Shown here: one piece after another, positions 45,676 to 55,514 of the stretch
How the letters are laid out: each line of letters opens with the position of its first letter
Numbering within the stretch: position 1 is the first letter of the stretch
From: Chitinophagales bacterium
GTDB lineage: Bacteria; Bacteroidota; Bacteroidia; Chitinophagales; Chitinophagaceae
Assembly: GCA_021323755.1 (NCBI GenBank)
Contig: JAJPKJ010000063.1
Span: forward strand, 47,238 to 111,237
Length of the DNA: 64,000 nt
Direction: 5' to 3'
Notes under the pieces: generated by a model
The model's database searches: none
What the model saw: only the letters and a program-made list of their open reading frames with translations
Told to the model about the DNA's origin: nothing
Program-made: the position numbers and the translations under genes

Positions 45676-46881
45676 ATGAATATGCAGAAATCAGTATGCT
45701 TATTTATTTGGTTATTCTCTTTTTGTCTTGTTTTTGCGCAATCAACCAATTTTATTAAAGGCAAAGTGTTCGATGCTGCAAGTAAAGCGCCCGTCAATAA
45801 CTGCAGCGTTTTTATTAACAGTACTTCTAAAGGAACCGTTACAAATAATTCAGGTGAATTCATTTTGCAAAATCTTCCTGGAGGCAAACACGAGTTGATC
45901 ATATCGAGCATCGGCTATCAAACTTTTGTTTATGAATTTAACAGTACACAGTTGCCGCTCGATCTGAATGTTACCCTGAACCAAAAATCAACTGAGCTTT
46001 CGGAAATTACCATTGAACCTGAAGTTAAAGACGGATGGCGGGTTTGGGGAAAAACATTCCTTGATAATTTTATTGGCACAACAGAAAATGCGAGTCATTG
46101 TACCATTAAAAATACCAAAGCACTGCATTTTCGATTTTCAGAAAAAAGAAACAGGCTGACTGTTTTTGCCGATGAACCTTTGATCATCGAAAACAAATCG
46201 CTGGGTTATACTATTAAATATCAACTCGAAGATTTCTATTGTGATTTTCATACACACATGATCCTATTTCTGGGCTTTCCACTATTTACGGAAATGGAAA
46301 CAGAAAAGAAAAAGCAGGAAATGAAATGGGAAGAAAAGAGGCGCGAAGTTTATTTAGGTTCTATCATTCATTTTATGAAATCTCTTTATAATAATCAGTT
46401 GGCCGAACAGGGATTTCGGATCATTAGAAATTTTAGGATACCGAATATGGAAAAGAAGCGTGTGCAAGATCTTTATCTCGGAAATATCCAGACAGCTGAT
46501 ACTTTTCAGATTGGAAAAAACGGAACGCCATTGCAAGTAAATCAAAAAAGGAATTTTCCAAAAGATTCGATTATCTATTATGAATCGGTATTAAGAAAAC
46601 CCGACTTCAGTGTAGGCTATAAAGCGGTAATACCCGATAGTTTAATAACTGCAAACAGTGACGCAACAAAATCTCTTTTCTTTTCAGATAGTCTGACCAT
46701 TTTATATACAGGTCCTGATAAAAAAAGAGACCAGTCCTGGGTTTTTTTAATAACGCCTCAACCCATAATCGTTTATAGTAATGGTTTGTATTCCCCTCCG
46801 CAGGAGTTCGTCACAAATGGCTACTGGAGCCTATTTGAAAAAATGGCTAACGCAGTGCCTGTAGATTATCAAGAAAAATAA
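45676..46881 (+). CDS. Secreted protein with carboxypeptidase-regulatory-like domain
   Basis: This protein of about 401 residues has a signal peptide (KSVCLFIWLFSFCLVFAQ) and an N-terminal CarboxypepD-reg-like beta-sandwich at about residues 28-105 (IKGKVFDAASKAPVNNCSVF, GEFILQNLPGGKHELIISSI). The rest, of about 290 residues, is not recognised. The same domain starts TonB-dependent receptors, but there is no plug or barrel here. The preferred start is the ATG at 45676; a TTG one codon before is less likely. Its stop is 4 bases from that of the convergent hydrolase gene. Confidence 0.8.
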   Translation: MNMQKSVCLFIWLFSFCLVFAQSTNFIKGKVFDAASKAPVNNCSVFINSTSKGTVTNNSGEFILQNLPGGKHELIISSIGYQTFVYEFNSTQLPLDLNVTLNQKSTELSEITIEPEVKDGWRVWGKTFLDNFIGTTENASHCTIKNTKALHFRFSEKRNRLTVFADEPLIIENKSLGYTIKYQLEDFYCDFHTHMILFLGFPLFTEMETEKKKQEMKWEEKRREVYLGSIIHFMKSLYNNQLAEQGFRIIRNFRIPNMEKKRVQDLYLGNIQTADTFQIGKNGTPLQVNQKRNFPKDSIIYYESVLRKPDFSVGYKAVIPDSLITANSDATKSLFFSDSLTILYTGPDKKRDQSWVFLITPQPIIVYSNGLYSPPQEFVTNGYWSLFEKMANAVPVDYQEK

Positions 46882-46885
46882 ATTC

Positions 46886-47809
46886 TTACTTCAGCCATCC
46901 ATTTGAATCCATCCAATTTTTTAATCTTTCCATCCAATCGTCTTTGGTTGTTTTGTTATTAAGTCCAAATCCGTGTCCGCCTTTTGGATAGATATGCAGT
47001 TCAGATGGAATATTGTATTTCTTCAATCCTTCATAAAATTCAATACTGTTCTGCACTTTAACAACGTCGTCGTCTTCTGCATGCACTAAAAATGATGGTG
47101 GTGTTTGTGCATTTATTTGCAATTCTGCCGAGTATTCAATCTCTTTTTCTTTTGATGGTTTTTTGCCGAGAAGATTATCTCTGGTGCCGATGTTTGCGAA
47201 ACTATCGTTACTAAAAGTTATAACCGGGTAGATAAGAATCGCAAAATCCGGGCGAAGATTAATGTGATGCTTATTTTCAATAACAGCATGGTTAAAATGT
47301 GTGGCTACTGTTGAAGCAAGATGACCACCCGCGGAAAATCCCATAACGCCAACGCGATTAACATCAATATTAAATGATGCAGCGTTTTCACGAACGATCT
47401 CAAAAGCGCGCTGCGCGTCCTGCAGTGGACCGATTTCTTTATTGATCATGGAAGAGTCATCGGGAAGTCGGTATTTCAATACAAATGCAGCAACACCAAA
47501 TTCATTAAATCGTTTTGCGACATCATATCCTTCGTGTCCGGCAGCAACAATGGAATATCCGCCTCCCGGACAAATAATTACCGCAGCTCCATTTGCTTTT
47601 TCTTTTGGTGGAAGAAATGCTGTTAATGTTGGTCTTGTAATTTTGCTAATGATCAAAATATTCCATTCCTTATTGAACTCTGATTGCTCATTATTCTTAA
47701 CGGGTTTGGAATTGGGAATGCTGTCCTTATTGTATAACGGAATTATTACCTGCGCATTTGTCATTTGAATGGTATAGAAAAAAATGGATAGTAGAAATAT
47801 TCTTTTCAT
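46886..47809 (-). CDS. Secreted alpha/beta hydrolase (BD-FAE/esterase-like)
   Basis: This 307-residue serine esterase has a signal peptide (ending TIQMTNAQ). Motifs are AAVIICPGGGYSIVAAGHEG, nucleophile MGFSAGGHLAST, acid HAEDDDVVKV and His PKGGHGFGLN. It is a paralogue of the enzyme at 34604-35464 but keeps the usual acid loop DDDVV, where the other has the unusual GDDCC. The start is the ATG at 47807-47809. It is followed on the strand by the end of the carboxypeptidase-regulatory protein gene, in convergent orientation. Confidence 0.88.
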   Translation of the reverse strand: MKRIFLLSIFFYTIQMTNAQVIIPLYNKDSIPNSKPVKNNEQSEFNKEWNILIISKITRPTLTAFLPPKEKANGAAVIICPGGGYSIVAAGHEGYDVAKRFNEFGVAAFVLKYRLPDDSSMINKEIGPLQDAQRAFEIVRENAASFNIDVNRVGVMGFSAGGHLASTVATHFNHAVIENKHHINLRPDFAILIYPVITFSNDSFANIGTRDNLLGKKPSKEKEIEYSAELQINAQTPPSFLVHAEDDDVVKVQNSIEFYEGLKKYNIPSELHIYPKGGHGFGLNNKTTKDDWMERLKNWMDSNGWLK

Positions 47810-47843
47810 AATAATTAATTCCAGACAAAAATTTTACCCGCAC

Positions 47844-48893
47844 TTAAATAACCAACATCGCATCTCCATAACTAAAGAAACGATATTTGTCTTTGATCGC
47901 CTTTTTATATGCTTCCATGGCAAGATCATAGCCGGCAAATGCACACACCATTATCAGCAAACTGGTTTTCGGTAAATGAAAGTTTGTTACCAATGCATCA
48001 GCGATATTGAATTTGTAAGGCGGATGAATAAATGTGTTCGTCCAACCTTCAGAAGGTTTTAATAATTTTTCTGCAGTGAATGAAGATTCGATAGCGCGCA
48101 TGGTTGTGGTACCAATGGAACAGATTCTTCTGTTTTCTATTCTGGCTTTATTTACAATTTTGCAGGCTTCTTCATCAATACGATAATATTCGGCATCCAT
48201 TTTATGTTTGCTCAGGTCTTCGACTTCAATCGGACGAAAAGTTCCAAGACCGGTATGCAGCGTGATCTCAGCGAATTTAACTCCTTTTATCTCCAAACGT
48301 TTTATCAGCTCTTTACTAAAATGTAAACCTGCAGTGGGCGCGGCAACAGCGCCCTCGTGTTTTGCATAAACAGTTTGATAACGCTCCTTATCTTCTTCAT
48401 CAGGCTTGCGTTTAATGTATTTCGGTAACGGCGTTTCACCCAGCACTTCCAGCACCTGGCGAAATTCATCATCTGTTCCATCCCATAAAAACCGAATGGT
48501 TCTTCCGCGACTTGTTGTATTGTCAATTACTTCTGCGACCAGTTCATCACTTTCCCCAAAATACAGTTTATTACCTACACGGATCTTTCTTGCGGGATCA
48601 ACGATCACGTCCCACAAACGATTGGGTTTATTCAATTCGCGTAACAGGAAAACTTCAATCTTTGCGCCTGTTTTTTCTTTTCTTCCATACATTCTTGCGG
48701 GAAAAACCTTTGTGTTATTCACCACAAAAACGTCTTTATCATCAAAGTATTCGAGAATTTCCCGAAAATGTTTGTTTTCAATTTTTCCTGAGTCGCGATG
48801 AACAACCATCATACGGCTGTCTTCTCTTTTCTTGGTGGGGTTTTGGGCGATTAAATTTAACGGAAGATCGAACCTGAACTGAGAAAGCTTCAT
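47844..48893 (-). CDS. queA: S-adenosylmethionine:tRNA ribosyltransferase-isomerase
   Basis: This 349-residue enzyme transfers the ribosyl part of SAM to preQ1 in tRNA to give epoxyqueuosine. Signatures are [56 protein letters not shown] and [20 protein letters not shown]. The start is the ATG at 48891-48893. A structured sequence begins 32 bases upstream (48926-49025); whether it belongs to the queA leader or to the other strand is open. The other queuosine genes are not in the window. Confidence 0.97.
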   Translation of the reverse strand: MKLSQFRFDLPLNLIAQNPTKKREDSRMMVVHRDSGKIENKHFREILEYFDDKDVFVVNNTKVFPARMYGRKEKTGAKIEVFLLRELNKPNRLWDVIVDPARKIRVGNKLYFGESDELVAEVIDNTTSRGRTIRFLWDGTDDEFRQVLEVLGETPLPKYIKRKPDEEDKERYQTVYAKHEGAVAAPTAGLHFSKELIKRLEIKGVKFAEITLHTGLGTFRPIEVEDLSKHKMDAEYYRIDEEACKIVNKARIENRRICSIGTTTMRAIESSFTAEKLLKPSEGWTNTFIHPPYKFNIADALVTNFHLPKTSLLIMVCAFAGYDLAMEAYKKAIKDKYRFFSYGDAMLVI

Positions 48894-48925
48894 GTGGAGT
48901 TTTTATTTTTTATGAATGATCGCCA

Positions 48926-49025
48926 CATGATACCAGGAGGTGGTAAGAGATATTACGGATGGTTTCCGCTGCAAACCAGGTCTTACGGCACCCGAGTTTG
49001 ATATCATGTTACGGCATGATTTTTT
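48926..49025 (+). ncRNA. Candidate structured RNA with competing terminator hairpin
   Basis: Three nested helices can be drawn. P1 is CATGATA (48926-48932) with TATCATG (49002-49008). P2 is GGTGGTAAGA (48939-48948) with TCTTAC-GG-CACC (48981-48992), with a 2-base bulge. P3 is TGGTTT (48960-48965) with AAACCA (48973-48978). The 3' strand of P1 can instead pair as ATCATG (49003-49008) with CATGAT (49015-49020), directly followed by T6 on the plus strand. That is the layout of a switch or attenuator. TTACGG occurs three times. I cannot match it to a known RNA family. It may belong to the 5' region of the TraB-like gene or be free-standing. Confidence 0.45.
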
Positions 49026-49185
49026 CAAGCGGGCAAAGGTAACGAATTAAATAAGACAAAAAAAGAAATAAAACCAGCTACTTATCGGTCTTTTTGGCTC
49101 CTTTCAAATAATAATAAGATTTTAGGAAAATATTTTTTATGAAATCCCGTCTTTTATACATCTTCATAACAATTGAAACCCAATA

Positions 49186-52100
49186 ATGATGCGATTGACC
49201 ACTACCGTTCGGCAGTTTGCGATGACGAGTATATTTATAGCTGCTTTTTTTTCTGTTCCAGCACAACAAAAAGACATAAAAAAATACCCTGCATTGTTAT
49301 GGGAAATTACCGGCAACGGATTAAAAAAGCCATCTTATTTGTTTGGTACGATGCATGTGAGCAGTAAAATGGTCTTTCACCTCAGCGATTCATTTTATCT
49401 GGGTATAAAAAATGCGGATGTGGTGGCTTTGGAACTGGATCCGCAACTGTGGCAGGATCAGCTTTTTCGTTACCAGAAAATGCAGAATAATCTTCGTTTT
49501 TACACGCAAGGTGCTCCCGGCGATAATATCACCGAAAAATCATTTCAGCTGGAAAAATACGAAGACAAGCTAAAGTCTGCATTAAGTGAAGAACCAACTT
49601 TGATCAATGGATTATTATACCGCACTTTTCAACCAAGTGCAGATTTTGAAGAAGACACTTATCTCGATCTCTACATTTATCAAACCGGAAAGAAATTAGG
49701 CAAACAGGCTACAGGGGTTGAAAATTATTTTGAAACCGAAAGACTGATCTTTGAAGCGAGCCAGGATATGATGAAAGATAAAAAAAGAAAGACTTACGAT
49801 AATGACGGAGAAGGAATGTATGATATTGAAAAGAGAACACAGGATGCTTATCGCAAAGGCGACCTGGATCTGCTGGATTCATTGGAAAAGATCATGCAGT
49901 CCTCAGAAGCGTACATGGAGAAATTTTTGTACCGGAGAAATGAGATTCAGGCAAATTCTATTGACAGCATTGTAAGAAAACATTCATTGTTTGTCGGAGT
50001 TGGCGCTGCCCACCTGCCGGGCAAAAGAGGCGTGATTGAACTACTGAGAAAAAAAGGGTATAAACTGCGTCCCATAATCATGCAGGACAGGGATGCTTCG
50101 CAGCGCGATGATATTGAAAAAGTTAAGGTACCTGTGAATTTTTCTTCTTTTAGTTCTGATGACCATTTATTCAGCGTGCAGCTGCCGGGAAAATTATACA
50201 AGCGAATTGATAATCGGGCAAACGAATCCTGGCAATATGCGGACATGAGCAATGGCGCATATTACATGGTCACGCGGGTAAAGACACATGCAGATTTTCT
50301 CGGGCAAAATGAGGAGGTAGTGTTGAAAAAGGTCGATAGTCTTTTGTACGAGAATATTCCCGGCAAGATTCTAAAGAAAACAACCATCGTTAAAAATGGT
50401 TACCGGGGTTTTGATATTACCAACAAAACCCGCCGGGGCGATATTCAGCGCTATAATATCTTGGTTACTCCTTATGAAGTGCTGGTGTTCAAAATGAGCG
50501 GCAATAATAATTATGTGGACGGGAAAGAGGCAGATCAATTTTTTAATTCTGTTTCTGTAAAAAATAATAATCCGGACAAAGGTTGGGTGAATTTTAAACC
50601 GTCGCGGGGAGGTTTTTCAATAAAATTACCGCAAACTCCTTTTGAAAGTCACGATAATAGTAATTACGATGGAGTTCCATGCTGGCAATATGAAGCTATT
50701 GATTCAACTAACGGCGACGCATATCTTATTTATAGAAAGAATATTCAGAATTATCACTTTATTGAAGAAGATACTTTCTTGCTAGACCTCGCCGAGGAAA
50801 GTTTTGGACTTTCTGATTATGTAAACCAGGAGATAAGCAGGCAGCAGGGTTCCTATAAAGGGTTTTCTTCCCTTGATGCCGTGTATTTACTAAAGAACGG
50901 AAATTATGTGAAGGCGAAATTTATTCTTGACGGCGCTCATTATTATTTACTCGCGGCGCAATCAAAAAATAGAACCAAAGCATTCAATGTTTTTTTTGAT
51001 TCGTTTTCTTTTATACCCAATTCTTACGAGCATTTCACCAATTACACAGACACCTTGGTGAACATGAGTGTCATCACCCCCATAATTCCTGATATTGATG
51101 CCAACATGCGAAACCTCATGGAGAGAGCCAGCAGCAGCGATTTTACAAGCTCGGAAACCGATTATAATAGTTATTGGCCAGTCGGTAAAATGGCTTTGTT
51201 CCAGGATGATACGACCGGTGAAGCCGTATACGTTTCCGTCCAATCTTACCCAAAATATTATTACCCGCGCGATTCGGCCGCTTTCTGGAAAGAAGAGATC
51301 AATGAAAAAAGATTAAGAGAAAATTTTATTATTTACAGCAAACAATCTTTTCATACAAATGATTCCATAGCAGGATTCCGGTATATTCTTTCCGACACAA
51401 ATTCTACTTCACTTTTCAGCAACTGGGTTTTTCTAAAGAATAATAAATTGTATCGGGTGATGAGCTTGTATGATTCTTTGCAACAACCAGATGAATTCGT
51501 AAGCAAATTCTATGCAAGTTTCAAACCATTAAATAAAAATGAGGGCGAACCGATCTTCTCCAACAAACTCGATGTTTTTTTTAAAGACCTAAACAGTAAA
51601 GATTCTGCAACAAATGGAAGAGCGAAAAAGGCAATTCCAAATGTATATTTTGGTCCGAAAGGTTTTCCGTTATTAATGCGCGAAATTCAAACGCTACCCT
51701 ACAATGACAAAGATTATTTTGATACCAAAATAAAACTGATCAACGAATTGGGTTATATTAATGATTCCTCGGTGGTGCATGAAGTGGTTGCTGCTTTGAA
51801 ACTTATTTACGAAAAAGCAGGCGACACAAATGCTTTTCAGAATATTGTATTTAAAGCGCTCGCACGCCATAAGACGAAAGAGGCCTATGGATTGCTGAAA
51901 GACCTGCTGGTGCAGGATCCACCTGTTTTCGACAACGGGTCAGAATATAATTATTTGTTTCAGGATATTGGCGATTCATTGCAACTTGCCAAGACTTTAT
52001 TCCCCGAATTGTTGCAATTGTCTTCCATTGATGATTATAAAGAAAGTGTTCATTCATTGCTTACCACACTTGTTGATAGCGGCTATTTAAAAGGCGCAGA

Positions 52101-52884
52101 TTACGAATCTTATTTCAGTAAACTTTATTTTGAAGCAAAGATTCAATGGAAGAGACAACAGGGGAAAGATGAGGCAAAGCTGCAAAAGAATAATGATGAT
52201 AATAGCGCTTCCGGCCGTTATAGCGATATTGACAATGGTGATAACGATGAATACAACGGGTTGGAAGATTATGCTGTTTTGTTAATGCCTTTTTATGATA
52301 AGAATCCGAATGTTCCGAAGTTCATTGATAAATTGTTGCAAAGCCGCGACCAATCATTGCAATTAAGGACCGCAGTTTTATTAATAAGAAATAATAAACC
52401 GGTTGCCGATAGTATTATTCACTCCCTTGCAGCCAGCAACAGGTACAGGTTTGAGCTGTATAAGCAACTCAAAGCAATTGATAAAGACAAAAAATTTCCA
52501 AAACTTTATTTAACTCAATTGGATATTGCACGAAGCCAGTTGGCATCTGCACATGTTAAAAGTGATTTGTTTGCCATTGAATATGTTGATAAAAAATTGG
52601 TTCAGCTAAAAGATAAAAAGGGTTACGTTTATTTCTTTAAGTACAAACCAGAAAAAGATGACGATTGGCAAATGGGAATAAGCGGCTTGCAACCGGCGAA
52701 TTTGAAAGACGTGGATGACAATAATGACCTGGTTAGATTGACAAATAAAAAAATAAAACCCAATCAGGCCGAGGAAGAGCAATTCAATAAGCAACTAAAA
52801 AGATTATTATTTTCAAAACATCGGAGCGCTGCTTCTTTTTACATCGATAATGATTATTATATCGGGCGCAATTCAAATGATTGA
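49186..52884 (+). CDS. Very large TraB/GumN-family protein with repeated modules
   Basis: This 1232-residue secreted protein has a signal peptide (ending FFSVPAQ). Residues of about 30-300 are a TraB/GumN domain: KPSYLFGTMHVSSKMV with GTMH at 54-57, ALELDP, and GVGAAHLPGKRGVIELLRKK closing the domain. After it come three similar beta-rich modules, at about 315-470, 475-625 and 650-790, each with an LPxxxF-like strand, an aromatic Y-x-V/I strand and a FFxSxSF/V end. Then follows a helical region (about 810-1200) that looks like HEAT-type repeats. Most TraB/GumN proteins have only about 290 residues. The function is unknown; TraB-like folds are proposed hydrolases. Confidence 0.8.
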   Translation: MMRLTTTVRQFAMTSIFIAAFFSVPAQQKDIKKYPALLWEITGNGLKKPSYLFGTMHVSSKMVFHLSDSFYLGIKNADVVALELDPQLWQDQLFRYQKMQNNLRFYTQGAPGDNITEKSFQLEKYEDKLKSALSEEPTLINGLLYRTFQPSADFEEDTYLDLYIYQTGKKLGKQATGVENYFETERLIFEASQDMMKDKKRKTYDNDGEGMYDIEKRTQDAYRKGDLDLLDSLEKIMQSSEAYMEKFLYRRNEIQANSIDSIVRKHSLFVGVGAAHLPGKRGVIELLRKKGYKLRPIIMQDRDASQRDDIEKVKVPVNFSSFSSDDHLFSVQLPGKLYKRIDNRANESWQYADMSNGAYYMVTRVKTHADFLGQNEEVVLKKVDSLLYENIPGKILKKTTIVKNGYRGFDITNKTRRGDIQRYNILVTPYEVLVFKMSGNNNYVDGKEADQFFNSVSVKNNNPDKGWVNFKPSRGGFSIKLPQTPFESHDNSNYDGVPCWQYEAIDSTNGDAYLIYRKNIQNYHFIEEDTFLLDLAEESFGLSDYVNQEISRQQGSYKGFSSLDAVYLLKNGNYVKAKFILDGAHYYLLAAQSKNRTKAFNVFFDSFSFIPNSYEHFTNYTDTLVNMSVITPIIPDIDANMRNLMERASSSDFTSSETDYNSYWPVGKMALFQDDTTGEAVYVSVQSYPKYYYPRDSAAFWKEEINEKRLRENFIIYSKQSFHTNDSIAGFRYILSDTNSTSLFSNWVFLKNNKLYRVMSLYDSLQQPDEFVSKFYASFKPLNKNEGEPIFSNKLDVFFKDLNSKDSATNGRAKKAIPNVYFGPKGFPLLMREIQTLPYNDKDYFDTKIKLINELGYINDSSVVHEVVAALKLIYEKAGDTNAFQNIVFKALARHKTKEAYGLLKDLLVQDPPVFDNGSEYNYLFQDIGDSLQLAKTLFPELLQLSSIDDYKESVHSLLTTLVDSGYLKGADYESYFSKLYFEAKIQWKRQQGKDEAKLQKNNDDNSASGRYSDIDNGDNDEYNGLEDYAVLLMPFYDKNPNVPKFIDKLLQSRDQSLQLRTAVLLIRNNKPVADSIIHSLAASNRYRFELYKQLKAIDKDKKFPKLYLTQLDIARSQLASAHVKSDLFAIEYVDKKLVQLKDKKGYVYFFKYKPEKDDDWQMGISGLQPANLKDVDDNNDLVRLTNKKIKPNQAEEEQFNKQLKRLLFSKHRSAASFYIDNDYYIGRNSND

Positions 52885-52889
52885 TGCCA

Positions 52890-54599
52890 TTATATTGTAG
52901 GAATTGCGGCGATCAGTTTTTTGGTATAATCTTTCTGGGGATGAAAATAGATTTCCTCTGCTGTCCCGGTTTCCACGATTTTCCCCTTATGCATCACCAT
53001 AATGCGGTCGCTGAGGTAATGCACTACGGAAAGGTCGTGTGAAATGAATATAACGGTGAAGCCTAACTGTTTTTTTAGATCAGTGAGTAAATTCAAAATT
53101 TGGGACTGAACACTCACGTCTAATGCAGAAACAGATTCATCACAAACAATAAATGAAGGATTCAGTGCGAGCGCCCTGGCGATCACGATCCGCTGACGCT
53201 GACCACCGGAAAACTCGTGTGGATATCGCTCAAAATGTTCTGGTTTTAGATCTACGTCTCCCAAAAGTTCTTCCACTTTTTCTCTTCTTTCCTTTGCAGA
53301 TGATAAAATTTTATGCACGATCAAAGGTTCTTCAATTGCCGAGCCGATGGTTAATCGCGGATTTAGAGATGAATACGGATCCTGAAAAACGATCTGGATA
53401 TTTTTTCGCATTCTTTTTAATTCACCGGAATCAAATTCTGCCATATCCTTTCCCTCAAACAATATTTTTCCTGATGTTGGCTGAACCAATCGGAGCAAAG
53501 TTCTTCCCAGTGTTGTCTTTCCGCAGCCGGATTCGCCCACTAATCCCAATGTTTCTCCTTTATATACTTCGAAGCTAATCTCATCAATTGCTTTAGTGTT
53601 GGTGAGAATTTTTCCAAGGAAATTTTTCCTTGCAGGAAACCAGACGGAGAGATCCTGGACCCTGATCAGCGGAATACCTGATTGGTTGACCGATTGATTC
53701 GGGATTTTACTTTTATATTGCTCATCTCCTGATCTTAATTCCTTATAATCAATTTCTACACCGGTAAAATCACTTACCACCGGTAAGCGTTCTCCTTTTT
53801 TATGCATCGTTGGCCGACAGTTCATTAATGCTTTTGTGTAAGGGTGTTGTGGCTTATTGAAAATGACGTTTACATTTCCCTGCTCAACAATTTTTCCTTT
53901 AAGCATTACCACGGCGCGATCCGCGATTTCGGCAACCAAGCCAAGATCATGTGTGATAAATATCACTCCGATCTTTTCGGCTTGCTGGATTTCTTTTATT
54001 AATTCAAGAATTGATTTTTGAACGGTTACATCAAGTGCAGTCGTAGGTTCATCACAAATCAATAAAGAAGGATTGCAACTTAATGCGATAGCAATCATTA
54101 CCCGTTGTTTTTGTCCGCCGCTCAATTGATGGGGAAAGCGGTGATATATATCCGACGCATGGGGAAGTTTAACTTTTTCAAAAAGCCGAATGGTCAATTC
54201 TTTGGCTTGCGCTCTCGATATTTTTTTATTGGCGACAATTGTTTCTGTGACCTGTTCACCGCAACTGAATACAGGATTTAATGACGTCATCGGTTCCTGG
54301 AAAATAATGGCAATCTTATTTCCTCTTACCTGCTGTATTTGTTTGAAAGACTGGGATAACAAATTGGTATGACCATTATTTTCAAAAAATATAATTTCCC
54401 CTGATTTATAATTTGCGGTCGGAGGCAGTAATTGAAGAATGGATAATGCAGTTACCGATTTTCCAGAACCTGATTCACCAACTATTGCCAGAATTTCTCC
54501 ACGATCAATTGATAAAGAAAGATCCTTAATTGCCGGAATAACGCCATTTTCAGTTATGAAATCAATGGAGAGATCTTTTATTTGTAAGAGTGTTTGCAA
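52890..54599 (-). CDS. Fused dual-ATPase ABC transporter protein (dipeptide/nickel type)
   Basis: This 569-residue protein joins two ABC ATPase domains of the DppD and DppF types. Domain 1 has Walker A GESGSGKS, signature LSGGQKQR and Walker B LLICDEPT. Domain 2 has Walker A GESGCGKT, signature FSGGQRQR and Walker B FIVCDES, where Ser replaces the more usual Pro-Thr. The only in-frame start at the conserved N-terminus is TTG at 54597-54599. No permease or binding-protein gene lies nearby, so its partners are elsewhere. Likely role: ATP supply for oligopeptide or glutathione uptake. Confidence 0.9.
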   Translation of the reverse strand: MQTLLQIKDLSIDFITENGVIPAIKDLSLSIDRGEILAIVGESGSGKSVTALSILQLLPPTANYKSGEIIFFENNGHTNLLSQSFKQIQQVRGNKIAIIFQEPMTSLNPVFSCGEQVTETIVANKKISRAQAKELTIRLFEKVKLPHASDIYHRFPHQLSGGQKQRVMIAIALSCNPSLLICDEPTTALDVTVQKSILELIKEIQQAEKIGVIFITHDLGLVAEIADRAVVMLKGKIVEQGNVNVIFNKPQHPYTKALMNCRPTMHKKGERLPVVSDFTGVEIDYKELRSGDEQYKSKIPNQSVNQSGIPLIRVQDLSVWFPARKNFLGKILTNTKAIDEISFEVYKGETLGLVGESGCGKTTLGRTLLRLVQPTSGKILFEGKDMAEFDSGELKRMRKNIQIVFQDPYSSLNPRLTIGSAIEEPLIVHKILSSAKERREKVEELLGDVDLKPEHFERYPHEFSGGQRQRIVIARALALNPSFIVCDESVSALDVSVQSQILNLLTDLKKQLGFTVIFISHDLSVVHYLSDRIMVMHKGKIVETGTAEEIYFHPQKDYTKKLIAAIPTI

Positions 54600-54714
54600 A
54601 ACCGGTATAATAAATGATAAAAATTAGCTGCTTCGGGATCCAAATGCAAATGATTGCAAGACGGCGAATACTTAATATCAACAACAAAGACCAGTCAACA
54701 AAAAATAGGTAATG

Positions 54715-55485
54715 CTAGAATCGAAGATGCCTTACCGTTAGTCCGTTATTGATTAATTGTTTTAGAGAGTCAATACCAATTTTTAAGTGACGTTCTACAA
54801 ATTCGCCGGTAACTTTTTTATCGCTTTCTTCTGTTTTTACCCCTTCAGGAGTCATTGGCTGATCGCTGACCAGCAATAATGCCCCTGTTGGAATTTTATT
54901 ATAGAAACCAACAGAAAATATTGTTGCAGTTTCCATATCAATTGCATAAGCGCGAATTTTTTGCAGGTAGTCCTTAAACTCTTCATCGTGTTCCCAGACC
55001 CGACGGTTTGTAGTGTACACAGTTCCCGTCCAGTAATCAACAGCATAATCACGTATTGTGGTTGACATAGCTTTCTGGAGTGCAAATGCAGGGAGGGCCG
55101 GCACTTCGGGCGGAAAATAATCGTCGGATGTTCCTTCACCGCGAATGGCAGCGATAGGCAATATCAAATCGCCGAGCTTATTTCTTTTTTTCAAACCGCC
55201 GCATTTCCCTAAAAACAAAACGGCTTTTGGCTCAATTGCCGTGAGCAGATCCATGATTGTTGCAGCAGTTGGGCTGCCCATCCCAAAATTAATAATAGAA
55301 ATATCGCCCGCCGTCGCGCATTGCATCGGTCTGTTTGCGCCAACAACTTTTACTTTATTCCATTGAGCAAAAAGGTCAACATAATTGTCGAAGTTGGTGA
55401 GCAAAATATAATCGCCAAAATTCTCAAGTTTTTCGCCGGTATATCGTGGCAGCCAGTTTTTTACAATTTCTTCTTTGCTTTTCAT
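54715..55485 (-). CDS. amn: AMP nucleosidase (short form)
   Basis: This 256-residue protein has the nucleoside-phosphorylase fold. Features are INFGMGSPTAATIMDLL, the base-site FLGKCGGLKKRNKLGD, the sugar-site Glu in AIDMETATIFSVGF and VSDQPMTPEGVK. It matches the C-terminal catalytic half of classical AMP nucleosidase, the form usual in Bacteroidota; it splits AMP to adenine and ribose 5-phosphate. The start is the ATG at 55483-55485. It is divergent from the HsdR-N-like gene with 29 bases between starts. Confidence 0.9.
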   Translation of the reverse strand: MKSKEEIVKNWLPRYTGEKLENFGDYILLTNFDNYVDLFAQWNKVKVVGANRPMQCATAGDISIINFGMGSPTAATIMDLLTAIEPKAVLFLGKCGGLKKRNKLGDLILPIAAIRGEGTSDDYFPPEVPALPAFALQKAMSTTIRDYAVDYWTGTVYTTNRRVWEHDEEFKDYLQKIRAYAIDMETATIFSVGFYNKIPTGALLLVSDQPMTPEGVKTEESDKKVTGEFVERHLKIGIDSLKQLINNGLTVRHLRF

Positions 55486-55514
55486 TGTGTAAATTTAGCG
55501 AATAGTTTTTGCTC

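Noticed and set aside
48931..48992. CACCTCC on the minus strand suggested a 16S rRNA 3'-end fragment or an SRP RNA
   Set aside because: Flanking bases do not match 16S, and the SRP GGAA tetraloop domain is missing.
49078..49167. 29-codon basic frame on the minus strand beginning MKMYKRRDFIKN, upstream of queA
   Set aside because: It overlaps nothing and looks a little like a signal start, but it is short, basic and without a hydrophobic core. No supporting context.
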